A DNA stretch of 64,000 bases from Molanna angustata (GCA_963576475.1 OY754987.1:12074347-12138346), one strand, 5' to 3'. Numbered from the stretch's first letter, positions 52,820 to 63,935 are shown. The notes: generated by a model not told the origin, from the sequence alone. Numbers and translations: made by a program.

Positions 52820-54154
52820 TATAAATCTGGAGATAGAACTAGTGTAGAAAATTATCGACCAATAAGTCTTTTGCCGTGTTTCGGGAGATTGTTTGAAAAA
52901 ATGGTGTATCCACATATATACCATCACGTGAGCCCCCTTCTGACAAAAGGCCAGCACGGGTTTGTCTCGAATAAATCTACTAGCACCAATTTGTCAGAGT
53001 TCGTTAATCAAGTGAGTGAATGTTTGGATTCCAGAACGCAGGTAGATGCCATATACACCGATTTCAGCAAAGCCTTTGATCGAGTTGACTTTGGTATACT
53101 TTTGCGGAAGTTGTGGGGTGCAGGTATTGTCGGCAAATTGTGGGACTGGATTAGTTCTTATCTTGATAGCAGAGTGCAGATGGTATCGGTGGGGGGTTTT
53201 GACTCGGGACCCATCATGGCTACTTCAGGTGTGCCACAGGGTTCCCACCTTGGACCATTGTTGTTTGTGATTTTCATTAATGACCTTCGCTCGTGTCTTA
53301 GTAGCAAATTCCTGATGTATGCTGACGATCTAAAAATATACACACCTGTGAGCTGCATCAGCGATTGTATGAAACTTCAAAATGATCTTGACAAATTGTC
53401 TGATTGGTGTTTTAAAAATAATATGCGCCTAAACACCGACAAGTGCCACTCAATAAGCTTCACCCGAAATAGGAAAAAGATAGAATTCACATATAATATA
53501 GACAGCGTCGACCTGAGGAAATTAAGCTCTGTCAAAGACCTCGGGGTGATACTTGATTCTGAACTCTCGTTTAGGGACCATTACCATCATATTACGGATA
53601 AATCGTACAGAACTATGGGTTTCTTATTTAGGATAACAAAACCGTTTAAAGATCCGAATAGTTTAATAAGGTTATATTATTCTCTGGTACGAAGTTTACT
53701 CGAATACCAATCGTTCATATGGTCCCCCTACTATGTGTCTCATAGAGACAAAATAGAACGTGTTCAGAAATATTTTACTATGGTTCTTTCTTTAAGAGCG
53801 GGTCATAGTGGCCGGTTGGAATACCAGGAGCGCCTTTCGCTTTTTAATATGGTTAGTTTGTCAGTTAGGCGGAGTGTGGCCGAATTAATATATCTTCGTA
53901 AGCTGATTCGAGGTCACTTGGACACATCTGACATAGAATTGTTAAACTTTCATGCAAATAATAGATTAAGATGCAGCGAAGTGTTTCGTCTGAAAAGGTA
54001 TAGAACCAATGTGGGACAGTTTTGTCCTATAAGCCGAATGATGAGCTCATATAATAGTTTGTCAAGGGTTGTATCGGATCTTGATGTGTTTCATAATCCG
54101 GTGTCCACTTTCAAACGTTTGATTCGAGGAAATCTAGTGATAGGGACACCCTGA
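52820..54154 (+). pseudogene. LINE reverse transcriptase, 5'-truncated open frame
   Basis: The frame runs from 52781 to the stop 54152-54154 (457 codons), but the first 13 codons are read-in from the older LINE. RT motifs by codon from 52781: ENYRPISLLP (about 29-38), KGQHGFVSNKSTSTNL (about 59), YTDFSKAFDRVD (92-103), SGVPQGSHLGPLLFVIFIND (149-168), the catalytic MYADDLKIY (YADD at 180-183), DLGVILDSELSF and then LLEYQSFIWSP in the thumb. The C-terminus ends in VSTFKRLIRGNLVIGTP with no RNase H. The order and FIND/YADD style fit the jockey/CR1/L2 group; the clade is not certain. All RT catalytic residues look intact, but without the N-terminal half it cannot be an autonomous protein. Confidence 0.9.
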
Positions 54155-54501
54155 TGTTGTGTGGCTCTGTGGGTGTTGATTTGTATTGCGCATTTCTCCC
54201 CACTTTTGTATTTTGTATTAGGATAATTTGGTATCTTGATTGTATGTTTTGTTTTTATTTAGTTTTTATAGTTTTAAAAATAAAAAAATACTAACACGTG
54301 TATAGTACGACATATAAACCAGCAAATTCGACAACATATTAACTTATAAGTCTTACTAAAAATATTCTAGTTAGACGGGCATGTTGCCGAGTTCGCGATT
54401 TTGTCCGCGACGTTATTTATTGACTGTCGTTACATTGCACTCGCGTATGCACCTGCCAATGCAGTGACATTCTGCCGTGTCGGAGTGTCATTGTATTGGT
54501 A

Positions 54502-54526
54502 GATTCAGACGTTGCGTCTGAATCGT
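54502..54526. repeat. Perfect hairpin in the LINE 3' UTR
   Basis: GATTCAGAC, loop GTTGC, GTCTGAATC. It may help recognition of the LINE RNA by its own RT, as 3' structures do in some LINEs, but this is speculative. Confidence 0.7.
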
Positions 54527-54956
54527 TGTGACAATTTAATGTAATGACAATGACTTTCATATTTCATAGAAATTGATCTATGATAAATTGCTTATTTTTA
54601 TCCTTTAAAATATGCTGGGTAAAATCTATTTGTTTTTTTTTGTCTCGGTTCAATTGTTCCTTCTTTTTTTATGTTTTATTTTATTAGTTCAACATTTGTT
54701 TTCTTTCTGTTTTCCTACATATATGTATATGTGTATTTTAAACTTTTCTTTTAACTGTGCAAAGTAATGTCTTTTTTATAATATGAATGGTCAGGAGACG
54801 TTGATTGTACATACCTAACTATGCACAATAGCCATGCGGGAGATACCTGTTATTGGAGCACTGGAGATTCTATTTTTTGTTTCATGTTTTTTTTTTGTTT
54901 GTGTTGTTCAGTGTTCTGTTGGTGTCTCTGTATATTAAATAAATAAATAAATAAAT

Positions 54957-54982
54957 AAAACCCGCCATTGTACACATAATAG
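54957..54982 (+). mobile_element. Older LINE 3' end, right half
   Basis: CCCGCCATTGTACACATAAT resumes the LINE 3' block interrupted at 52819. A SINE-C begins immediately after it. Confidence 0.7.
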
Positions 54983-55163
54983 ATGGGTCGATGGCAGAGC
55001 GGTTAGCGCCCTGGCTAGTAATCCAGTGGTCGCGAGTTCGAATCCTGCCTCGACCGATTTCGTTCACCTATAGCACAAGCATTTATTTGCTTATTTTAGG
55101 GAACGTACGAAGATGTATATGTACTTGTTTAACAAGGACATATTCATGTTTTATTTAAAAAAA
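54983..55163 (+). mobile_element. SINE-C, best copy
   Basis: The head GGGTCGATGGCAGAGCGGTT has the A-box-like TGGCAGAGCGG and the B box CGAGTTCGAATCCTGCC at 55032-55048. The head resembles a tRNA with a CTAGTAA-type anticodon loop. The body is GATTTCGTTCACCTATAGCA, AGGGAACGTACGAAGATGTA and the A-rich end AAGGACATATTCATG. Confidence 0.85.
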
Positions 55164-55922
55164 AAATACTGTACATTAAGTAAAAAATAATAATTACACA
55201 CGTTATTTCTACCGTAGGTATCCAAATTTCACCCAGCATAAATTGTTTCTTTGTTTCGTAACCCATCATCACGTATGTATGAATCCAAGTATCTTATCTT
55301 TATATATATAATTCTTCTGTACGTGTGTATGTCACTGAACTCCCCCTAAAAGGCTGAACCAATTTTGATATTTTTTTGTGTGTTTTTGTGAATCCCAGAA
55401 TGGATTAGATTCACAAGAAGGAATTTTATAAAAATATCAATCGTTCTAAATATTTTCAGAATATGCATTTTGAATAATGGCGACATTGCTTTCGATATGT
55501 CGTAATACATATTATGCAATGTTGGTTATGTCATTAAAACTTGATGTATTCTCAACGCTGTCTGCGGTATTTTTTTCATATTTTTAATATTTTATGTAAT
55601 TATTTATTTATATGTATATTTTGTTATTATTGTTGTATGAAGCTATTAAGTATTTTTAAAAGTGTTTTCTGTTCTAAGTGGTATTTTGACGATAGGTATA
55701 TCAAAGTCATGTCAATGTAATATTTTCGTTTTAATATTTATATTAATTTATTTAGTTTTATGTAAATTATTATTTTATATTTCCAAATGACATTATTATT
55801 TTGTGATAAATTCTGTTATTGAGAGTCAAATTATGGCATTTTTTAAATGATAAGTAACTAATTTATAAGTCAAAATTCAAAATAGACCAAGATTATTCTT
55901 TGAAAAGTCTTTCTACAAATTG
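55164..55922. other. No recognised feature
   Basis: AT-rich intronic sequence with no supported frames. Confidence 0.4.
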
Positions 55923-56100
55923 ATGGTCGATGGCAGAGCGGTTAGCGCATTGGGTTAGTAATTCAGTGGTCGCGAGCTCGAATCCTGCCTCGACCGATTT
56001 CGTTCACCTATAGCACAAGCATTTATGCTTATTTTAGGGAACGTAGTAAGATGTATATGTACTTGTTTAACAAAGACATATTCATTTAAAAAAAAAAAAA
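55923..56100 (+). mobile_element. SINE-C
   Basis: GGTCGATGGCAGAGCGGTTA, AGTAATTCAGTGGTCGCGAG and CTCGAATCCTGCCTCGACC, then the standard body and a pure A tail at 56088-56102. Confidence 0.85.
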
Positions 56101-56129
56101 AATTCTCAATATCCAACTCAAATAAAATA

Positions 56130-56400
56130 CTCGTAGTGGAGTTATATGACATCGTTTCCATTGATAAGCTGATGGAAAGTAGGCTGAGGTGGTTCGAACA
56201 TATTCGAAGAAAACCACCAGAAAACGTATGCAACACTGCACTGGACTATCGAGTTGCCGGCAAAAGACCAAAAGAGCGTCCAACAACACGATGGAAGAAC
56301 TTGATGGCGGAGGATATGCGGCCATGTAATGTCTCTATGGACGATGCTTAGGATAGAACGAAGTGGAGGAGCGCAGTAAGGAGACCTGACAGCTGGGGGA
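56130..56400 (+). pseudogene. RTE LINE C-terminal fragment
   Basis: Frame 56025-56351 from about 56140: SIDKLMESRLRWFEHIRRKP, ALDYRVAGKRPKERPTTRWK and NLMAEDMRPCNVSMDDA, then after a stop DRTKWRSAVRRPDSW. This is the complete RLRWxxHxxRxP to DRxKWR ending of RTE-type proteins. A GA-rich tract (56399-56441) follows it. Confidence 0.8.
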
Positions 56401-57479
56401 GAGAGAAAGGGGGGGGGGGAAGAGAGAGAGAGAGAGTGAGATAATAAGAATATAAATGTGTACCGAGACATATATAAATTAAATGGAATGCGAAGGAATT
56501 AAGAAGAATTAAATGGAATGAGTAGCAATACTGGTGTGCAGGGACAGATTTTTTTCTATAATCTTCTTCCGGTGTCCACACCCGTCACTGTGGTATGTGC
56601 CGTGATAGAGTGTGGTATTTTTATGTTTGTTAAACCAGTTAATAACAGGCAAACCATCTTTCGTGCAGGATAACGTCTGCCGGGTCCGCTAGTTGTTCTT
56701 ATATATTACAGTATAGATTTAATTAAAAGAGGATAGTTTTTTAAGGTTTTAATGTTACCGATTCAATTATAAAAGGATTTATTCTAAAGGTTTTTATTCC
56801 CGTTAAGGGATAACGAACGATCCGAAAATATACGAAATTTCATACAAGCTACAGCTTATTTTTTTCTATACTACTTTGGTTTAAATTACATTTATTATTT
56901 AACGTGGTTCGAATTTTGAACTACGGTTGCACCCAAATTTGATCCCCATTCTTATTTATAAACATGGATTTACAGTTATAGCGTGATTCAACTCAAATTG
57001 AACCAGCGACGGGGTAGTTTAACACTGGTTCAAAAACATTAACAATTTTGAAGTATCTATGCATATAAAAATTAATCCATTTTAATTTTTGATTGACGAT
57101 GAATTCAACCGAAAAAAATCGAATGTCAACAAGTGCAATAGCTAGAGATAGACAACTATCGTGTGGAGTCGTGCAGGTGTTCCGTGCCGCGCATACTGTT
57201 ATGTGGTCATGACATCTAACTTAAAAAAAATCGGTGCTGTCGTATGAAATAGAATTCAAAATCAAGATCAACTGAACCGGGGTTCAATTTTTTTTTATAA
57301 ATAAGGTATCAATTGAACGTGGAATAAGTCCTTGAACCAAATTAATTCACTATTCAAGGATTTTTTTTATAAATAACACTGTAAGATTGACTGATGAGAA
57401 ATTTTAAGAAAAATTGCATTACTAGGAAGATGAGCATATTATGTATAAGAGGCAGTGTATCAATGTTGATAAGGCGATG
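56401..57479. other. No recognised feature
   Basis: Begins with a GA/G-rich microsatellite. 56580-56700 contains CGTCTGCCGGGTCCGCTAGT, reminiscent of the end of a dispersed repeat. The rest is AT-rich and unassigned, with a repeated TTATTTATAAACA/TTTTTTTATAAATAA theme at 56953, 57290 and 57365. Confidence 0.4.
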
Positions 57480-58300
57480 TATGTGTCAAGATAGATAATA
57501 ACCAATATTTTTTTTTTATTATGAAAATTGTAAGCTGGATGTCTGTCGATGTACCCTTTTTAATAAAATTCAATAAAATAAATACATTTTTCATACAAAT
57601 ATGAAATTTATTTCACATTGATATGGCACACCATAGATTATTTTCTTTGAATTTTGACAATCCTTGAATGCATTTTTGTGTACTTTTGTTGTAACAAAAT
57701 TTCAAATATTATGAAAAAACCTCGACTATAATTTTTCTAACGATAGTACATTGTTCTATTAAGATAGACAAATTATTAATACAGTATGGCGAAGAATGTT
57801 TATGTTGTATGAAATATTGTTGTATGGCGTGAGACAATTTAGAAAATTTTGACATGTGAAATCATACGAAGAAATTTAATGTTACCTATGGGAAAAGAAT
57901 CAGCTATAAGTTCAAGCTCTTTCCACTATAACATGAAATCAAATTACTGAACTTTTCCATACATAAGAAATTTATCTAATGATATATTATATATTTTTAT
58001 TGAATATAATTTTTCTAACGATGGAATATTTTTATATTAAGATAGACAAACTATTAATGCAGTATGATGAAGAATGCTTATGTTGCATGAAATATTTTAA
58101 TAAAAGCAGATAAATTATGTTTTAAAGAGCGCGAGAACATTTTGAAAATTTTGACACGTGATATCATAATATGAAGAAATTTTATGTTATCTATGGAAAG
58201 CTTATCATTTCTAAGTTCAAGCTCTTAATACTCTCATATCAATATGTAATCAAAGAACTGAACATTGCCAAACATGAAAAATTTCGAATATTTTTTTTTT
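57480..58300 (-). mobile_element. Family T body with tandem internal units
   Basis: Two related units, 57728-57970 and 58002-58275, share AATTTTTCTAACGATxGxA, ATTAAGATAGACAAA, CAGTATGxxGAAGAATG and AAGTTCAAGCTCTT. They are followed by further family T sequence after the family N insertion (58625-59230). Confidence 0.6.
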
Positions 58301-58620
58301 TATTATTGCATATGCGCAAATATTGGATTTTTTTCCCTGTCTGGAGTCAAAGATATTTTTAACAGATTTTTAATTATCTCAATAGAGACGAAGTTGGAAT
58401 ATTTACTGTAGGAGAACCGGGAAATCAAGGCACCTACAGGGCTTACGACTTGTCATCGGCTGGTTTACGTGATCACTTTATGCGCTTGCGCAACGTTCAC
58501 CAATTATGCCTTTTTAATGAGATCCCTATCAATTAAATTTTTGAAAGTTCTATATATTGCAATACTGAAATTCTTTTCGCTTGAAAATAAGGATTTTTAC
58601 TACAGCCATCTGTGTTTGAA
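58297..58620 (+). mobile_element. Family N element inserted in family T
   Basis: Has the left arm TTATTATTGCATATGCGCAA, then GGATTTTTTTCCCTGTC, AATTATCTCAATAGAGACGA, TCATCGGCTGGTTTACGTGA and TGCGCTTGCGCAACGTTCAC, highly similar to 3612-3830. The right arm of the inverted repeat is missing. Confidence 0.75.
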
Positions 58621-58624
58621 ATTG

Positions 58625-59230
58625 CCAACTTTGAATACGATTTTATGAAAATTCTTGGTTTTGTATAAATATTTGAAACCAAATTAAAATATCTCTAATT
58701 TCCAGGTCGTGAGAGCATTTTTTCAGTTTCAATAGATGAAATCATAAAGAAACATTGAGACAAAATTAACCATTGTCTATGGAAAACTAATCAGCTATAA
58801 GTTTATGGACTTTACACATATGATATACATAAATATGAAATCAATCGGACTTATAGTTTGGGCTACAGAGAGGACACAAAAAGCAACGTAAATGATGAAT
58901 TCATAGAGAAGAAATCAAAAGTTGTCTATGGAAAACTAATCAGCTCTAGGTCTATGCACTTTACACATATGATGTTAATATGAAGTTGATCGGACTTACA
59001 TATAGTTTGGGCTGTAGAGAGGACACAAAAAGGATTATCCGTACATACAAACACATACAAACACATCATGACGAAACTCACAGTGTGCACTCTCTACATG
59101 ATACCCGTTGAGATATTGATTTAAAAAAAATACGCTTAAAAATTGTGAAATCATGACTCTTCATTATTCCATAGTTTGGAGAGTAAAAATGCGTTTTAAA
59201 AATGTTGAAATCTATATTTTTTTTTCACTG
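58625..59230 (-). mobile_element. Family T terminal part, minus strand
   Basis: Two near-repeats TCTATGGAAAACTAATCAGC (58778 and 58927) and CGGACTTATAGTTTGGGCTA, then GTGTGCACTCTCTACATGAT and ACCCGTTGAGATATTGATTT, ending in the hairpin with TTTGGAGAGTAAAAATGCG at 59175-59193. This is the reverse complement of 49120-49420. Confidence 0.7.
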
Positions 59231-59936
59231 TTTATGTGAAACATGTTTAATTCGTTCATTTCTGATGTGTAATTTGTGAAATTCGTTCACTGTTAATGTG
59301 TAACCTGTGCAATTTGTTCACAATGTATGTGGAACAATGCGTGTTTTATTTATTTGTCTAACGTTTGGGTACGATAAAATAATTCTAAGGTAATATTTCT
59401 TTGTTCGTGGTAATTCCTTTACACAACACAAAGTCTTCGTTTTATTTACCTGTTTCTGTAGGTATTATAATATGTATGTGTAAGGAACCTTGATTTCACT
59501 AAATTACTTAGTTCCAACATTAAAGAAAAACCTGAATTTATTTTCTGAGAGAAAACACAGGTTGGTATATTATGGGACCTAGATTTTGTAATAGGTATGT
59601 ATATGTGCCGTGATTTTTACTTTATTTCCTAGAAATACCGAATTAATGAATTTTTAATTATTCCTGTAAATAATTGAATTTACTATGGTGGTTGACTGGT
59701 AGAAATTGCCCGCGGACAATAAGTCCGCCACGCTGTTTTATCACAATAATAGTTTTTGATTATCATTATTATTTTTAAGTTAGACACCAGCCAAAAGTTG
59801 TCGATATGATATATTGAGTTGCAAAATTTAAATGACAATGACAAGATTTGACCTAGTAGCAGCGTTAATTTATTTTTATTTAAATCGAATATTTTTTTTT
59901 AAACTTTGCATATCAAAATATATAGAACTTTCAAAA
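59231..59936. other. AT-rich with a LINE 3' scrap
   Basis: 59680-59735 carries TTGACTGGTAGAAATTGCCC and ACAATAAGTCCGCCACG, a diverged copy of the jockey/CR1-like LINE 3' block. The rest is unassigned. Confidence 0.45.
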
Positions 59937-60489
59937 TTGCATTGATAAGGGAACTCAATAAGAAGGCATAATTGGATGGATAGATGAGCACCCAGAATTG
60001 CATTGATAAGGGAACTCAATAAGAAGGCATAATTGGATGGATAGATGAGCACCCAGAATTGCATTGATAAGGGAACTCAATAAGAAGGCATAATTGGATG
60101 GATAGATGAGCACCCAGAATTGCATTGATAAGGGAACTCAATAAGAAGGCATAATTGGATGGATAGATGAGCACCCAGAATTGCATTGATAAGGGAACTC
60201 AATAAGAAGGCATAATTGGATGGATAGATGAGCACCCAGAATTGCATTGATAAGGGAACTCAATAAGAAGGCATAATTGGATGGATAGATGAGCACCCAA
60301 AATTGCATTGATAAGGGAACTCAATAAGAAGGTATAATTGGATGGATAGATGAGCACCCAGAATTGCATTGATAAGGGAACTCAATAAGAAGGCATAATT
60401 GGATGGATAGATGAGCACCCAGAATTGCATTGATAAGGGAACTCAATAAGAAGGCATAATTGGATGGATAGATGAGCACCCAGAATTCT
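59937..60489. repeat. 61-bp minisatellite, nine units
   Basis: Units start (ATTGATAAGG) at 59941, 60002, 60063, 60124, 60185, 60246, 60307, 60368 and 60429, an exact 61-bp period. Only single-base differences between units were seen (for example in the sixth and seventh). Each unit combines GCATTGATAAGGGAACTCAA, TAAGAAGGCATAATTGG and GATGGATAGATGAGCACCCA. The first part matches family N (38169-38195). Upstream, ATATATAGAACTTTCAAAAT is also family N sequence, so the array grew from a family N copy. Confidence 0.95.
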
Positions 60490-60622
60490 GAAACGGAGAC
60501 CATGGGATATGAAAAGGGAAATAGGGTGGCTTCAGAAAAGGTGGGCCGATGGTCCAAAAACCCTCAAAAAAGACGAATGGAAGTACTTGTAATCGATTTT
60601 CAATCATAATTTTTAATGATAA
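60490..60622. other. Unique flank of the minisatellite
   Basis: CTGAAACGGAGACCATGGGA to GACGAATGGAAGTACTTG is less AT-rich and purine-rich, reading as LETETMGYEKGN-like peptide in one frame. It is too short to assign. Confidence 0.3.
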
Positions 60623-60701
60623 TAAACACTTCCTTGTGCGCAAGTGGCGAGTTTTTTGACGTTTGACAATTTCTCCCGGCTAACAAGTGTTTCCAGCCCG
60701 T
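60623..60701 (-). mobile_element. SINE-B 3' part, minus strand
   Basis: AACACTTCCTTGTGCGCAAG, TGGCGAGTTTTTTGACG and CTAACAAGTGTTTCCAGCCC match the reverse of the SINE-B body. The head is absent. Confidence 0.65.
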
Positions 60702-61390
60702 AAAAAAAATGTAGGTATAACTAACCGATAATTTAACGGATTTATCACATTACTTACTACAAAAAATAACCATAATTTTCAATCAAACTTAATTATAAAC
60801 TTACATTGTACCATTTTTGTGGTTGAGAAACACTGTTCTGTGAAACCATTGCCATTATTCTATTTGGTTCAATTTGACGTTCAAAATTAAACCATCCTAA
60901 TCCTTGGATCGAATTATATGAAACACATTGTCTTTCGTGTGAAATGTATCTATTGTCTCTAAAATAAATTAATTCCGGTCGAACAAAGATAGAACGTCAT
61001 CTGTATTATTTCAATCAAAATTAACTTTTAATTTTAATCAAATTCAGTGCCTACCCGCATTGTGTATTGTGATTATAAAGTTTAATTCAATTCTGAAATT
61101 TGATAGTCTCGCTTGTATGTGTATTGGTGGTAATAATTTGAAACATCAATCATAGATTAATAATTATCACAACAAATTTTGTTTGAATAATGTGACAGTT
61201 AATTTTTACTGACACAGTGCTGTAGTTTTGATAAATTATTATTATTGTATTTTTCGTGTTAATTTTTAATTTGCGATGGAGCATAAATAATATAACTATA
61301 TATTAATAAGTGAAGCGAAAAGTTCTGATCCCTTTTAAAGCAAACTGCTCGCAGCGAGGAGTTTGAAATTTGACATACCTAGTAAAAGTT
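60702..61390. other. No recognised feature
   Basis: AT-rich intronic sequence. Confidence 0.4.
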
Positions 61391-61395
61391 CATGT

Positions 61396-61460
61396 GTTTA
61401 TTTATTTATTTATTTTTTTTTTTTTTATTTATTTATTTATTTATTTATTTATTGATTAAT

Positions 61461-61491
<31 letters not shown>

Positions 61492-61496
61492 TTTTT

Positions 61497-61535
<39 letters not shown>

Positions 61536-61548
61536 TTTTTTTATTTTT

Positions 61549-61639
<91 letters not shown>
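61396..61639. repeat. (TTTA)n microsatellite
   Basis: About 60 TTTA units with a few interruptions (T runs, one GATTAA). It is likely the expanded tail of a minus-strand LINE, because 61640-61900 is A-rich sequence of the type seen beside the other ATAAATAAA tails. The frame of repeated FIYL residues is an artefact. Confidence 0.9.
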
Positions 61640-62109
61640 GTAGCACAATATTAAAAAAACAAAATATATTAAAGATAACTGCTTCACTAAACAGAGTCTG
61701 TTCCGAAGCAATTATCAGTTAAGTTTGTAAATTTTGTACATTTTACAATGCAAAAAATATAACACATACATATTAGGTATAGAAAAAATATCAACAATAA
61801 AAAATACACATAATCAACCTTAACTTATTTACATATCAACCTAGACAGTAAAAAGTTCACAAAAAAAAGATGACAGCCAAAAAATACATTAAGTGGGAGA
61901 AACTGAAAGAAATCAAATTATTATTGTTGAAACATTCTTTTCGTTTTGGAGTCTACCTATTTCGAGTAGCCATCTATGTGTTTAATTCAAACACAGAACA
62001 TGTCAAAGAAAAATACGTAATCTAGTGTGAAATCATATAAATGGTACACACACAATTACACTTTGTAATATGTGAAAATTAAATATTGTACCTACTTGAT
62101 GAATAGGTA
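61640..62109 (-). mobile_element. Possible LINE 3' UTR, minus strand
   Basis: TAGCACAATATTAAAAAAAC followed by ACTGTTCCGAAGCAATTATC-like sequence lies directly next to the TTTA tail. No protein motif remains, so the assignment is weak. Confidence 0.35.
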
Positions 62110-63310
62110 CCTACATGATGTTTTACTCCTTACTCCAAGGATATATAGTGAGGAGTTATGAATTCGCAATTTTTAAGGTTATTTCTTATTGCAGATTATC
62201 AACTTGTATCATACTGATATTGAATTCTGAAAGTTTCATCACAATGTATCTATGTATGTGCGAGTGTGCTGTATACTATGTACGGCGTATTAATTTATTC
62301 TACTTTTTCTATTATACATTGGCTGAAGTACTCATTCGATTATTTTAAAATTTTGGAAATTTGTATATCTAATACTCACTTAGACCCCATTAGATTTCGA
62401 AGGATATCTGATCTGTCAAATATTTCAAAGTGAAAGTTTAAACTTGAAATTTGATATTTGATATAGTAAATTGCTAAAAAAATATATCACTTTTGTAAAA
62501 TGGCACTGATGAATTATCAAGTTTTCATAATAAAATATATAAATCAAAAATAATGTAACCAACGTACCTATTTTTTCAATTTGAATTTACGTCATTACTA
62601 CAAAACAAATCATTTTGAAAAAAATAACCTAGTTAGTTTGGATATTAATAAATAAAAATGTTCCTTAATTTTTTTATTATGTTCTGTATATATTCTTGTA
62701 GGAAAATAATAAGCATACCCCAATTTTTGACATTCATCTTAAATTTCTAAAAAACTATAAGGTATATGTAGACTGTATAGAGCATTATATTTTTTATAAA
62801 TTAAAGATCAAAATATCTGGAAAAATACGATGTAACGTTGCATTTATGCATCAGGTTAAGTTAATAAACCAAAAAAACTTATATTTCGCAATGGCGCTGA
62901 ATGGAAAATAAATGTTTTTTAGGTTTATTTTCTAAACCTGAAGCATTATGCAACGTCACATCGTATTTTTATAGATATTTTTGTCTTCTTTAATTAAAAA
63001 AAAAATATGTTATATTTTATTAAAAATATAAGATAAACGTTGAAAATCGGGGTATGCCATTATTTTTCTACAAGAATTTATACAGAACATTATCAAAAAG
63101 TAAAGATACATTTTTCTTTATGAATACCCAAACTATCTAAATTATTTTTTTCAAAATGATTTGATAAGAAATAATGATGACATATCAAATTGAAAAATAG
63201 GTACGTTGGCAGCAGTCCCCCCCCTTAATGAAAATGCTGAATATTTCCATACAAATTTGAACACTTTGTGGAGTGTCTTGGTAGTGAGGACTTAGGCGTT
63301 GGCCACAAAC
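62110..63310 (+). mobile_element. Family T copy split by an FB element
   Basis: The left part (62118-62558) matches 14432-15015: TTTTACTCCTTACTCCAAGG with TGAGGAGTTATGAATTCG, AGATTATCAACTTGTATCAT and TGTACGGCGTATTAAT. The right part (63225-63310) matches 15030-15125: AATGAAAATGCTGAATATTT and GCGTTGGCCACAAACCAAT. The 666-bp gap is the FB element. Confidence 0.8.
62559..63224. mobile_element. FB foldback element inserted in family T
   Basis: Starts CCAACGTACCTATTTTTTCA (the outer GACTGCTG of the terminus is missing) and ends AGGTACGTTGGCAGCAGTCC followed by a C run. The internal landmarks AGCATACCCCAATTTTTGAC, TTCGCAATGGCGCTGAATGG and GAAAATCGGGGTATGCC are in the same order as 50890-51551. Confidence 0.85.
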
Positions 63311-63491
63311 CAATCATTTTATTATGTATGTACTATATTTTATTGGTTTTGCAGTGATTTCTGGATTCGACACTCTTACCCAGAAATCACTGTCGGAATG
63401 CCATTATATAAACACTGTAACATGTTAGCTATATATCATAAAGTAAAAATTGCCATCGTAAAAGACAAACATAATACATAATATTAATCAA

Positions 63492-63722
63492 TTAAAAGTA
63501 AACTCACGTAGAAAAAACCTTCGACAGTTAAACTACTTAAAGAAATATATTTTACCTGTGTATAATAATGAATATGGCATGAGAACATGGGAATATCTCC
63601 TGCCAAAAATATTAAATGATATGGATGATGAGCTCTTGCATATATGCACTACATACCCAAAATATTTTACCCACTTGAAAATGTACATGATGAGGTCCGA
63701 TGACGACAGCTATGTGCTCTAA
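63492..63722 (+). pseudogene. Possible LINE RT C-terminal tail
   Basis: A 76-codon frame without an ATG start, open from 63492 to the stop 63720-63722. It reads VNSRRKNLRQLNYLKKYILP, NNEYGMRTWEYLLPKILNDM and TTYPKYFTHLKMYMMRSDDD. The motif YGxRTxEYLxPKIxN resembles the GxRSLxYxxPxIWN motif at the end of some LINE polymerases. The upstream region has no matching RT, so this is a remnant. Confidence 0.45.
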
Positions 63723-63935
63723 CGCGACGTCCTACGTAGGCGATTCCAAGCGAATACGAAGCGGCGCGGCGTGGCGCGAAAATAACAAACAGTCGGTAAC
63801 TATGGTAGTGTCCTACGTTACCGACCGCGAGTTGATTTCGATGCGGCGCGGTGCGATGCCAAGCGAACGCGATCAGTTGGTTTGATATTTTCGCGCGAAT
63901 TGATAGCGGCGCCATTGTTTTTTGACATGTCAGAA
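63700..63935. repeat. CpG-rich block at the right edge
   Basis: Strongly enriched in CpG and GC against the flanks, with recurrent GCGGCGCGG (63763, 63842) and CCTACGTAGG, CCTACGTTACCGACC and CGCGAAAATAA/TATTTTCGCGCG blocks. The last two are inverted relative to one another (63776 and 63887), suggesting a TIR-like element. The palindrome ACAGAAATTTTAATTTCTGT follows at about 63935-63955. It could be a transposon or a promoter; the sequence stops too soon to decide. Confidence 0.45.

Larger units (their letters stand above)
52820..54956 (+). mobile_element. Jockey/CR1-like LINE, 5' truncated, inserted in an older LINE tail
   Basis: Flanked by AATAAACCC (52811-52819) and its near copy ATAAAACCC (54955-54963), a likely target duplication. 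It contains one long uninterrupted frame, a 3' UTR (54155-54930) and a tail of AAATAAATAAATAAATAA. The copy starts inside the RT domain, so the endonuclease and ORF1 are gone. The open frame through more than 1.3 kb suggests recent insertion. Confidence 0.85.

Noticed and set aside
59937..60489. Regular repeats considered as a CRISPR array
   Set aside because: The repeats are contiguous 61-bp units without variable spacers, and the context is an animal genome with no cas genes.
59876..60643. Minus-strand frames with repeated AHLSIQLCLLIEFPYQCN-like peptide
   Set aside because: They read through the 61-bp minisatellite. As 61 is not a multiple of three, the frame changes at each unit, so it is not a conserved repeat protein.
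61392..61640. 82-codon frame of F, I, Y and L
   Set aside because: Translation of the TTTA microsatellite.
63667..63915. Arginine- and alanine-rich minus frame
   Set aside because: Reads the CpG-rich block. The inverted motifs suggest non-coding DNA and the codon pattern is not convincing.
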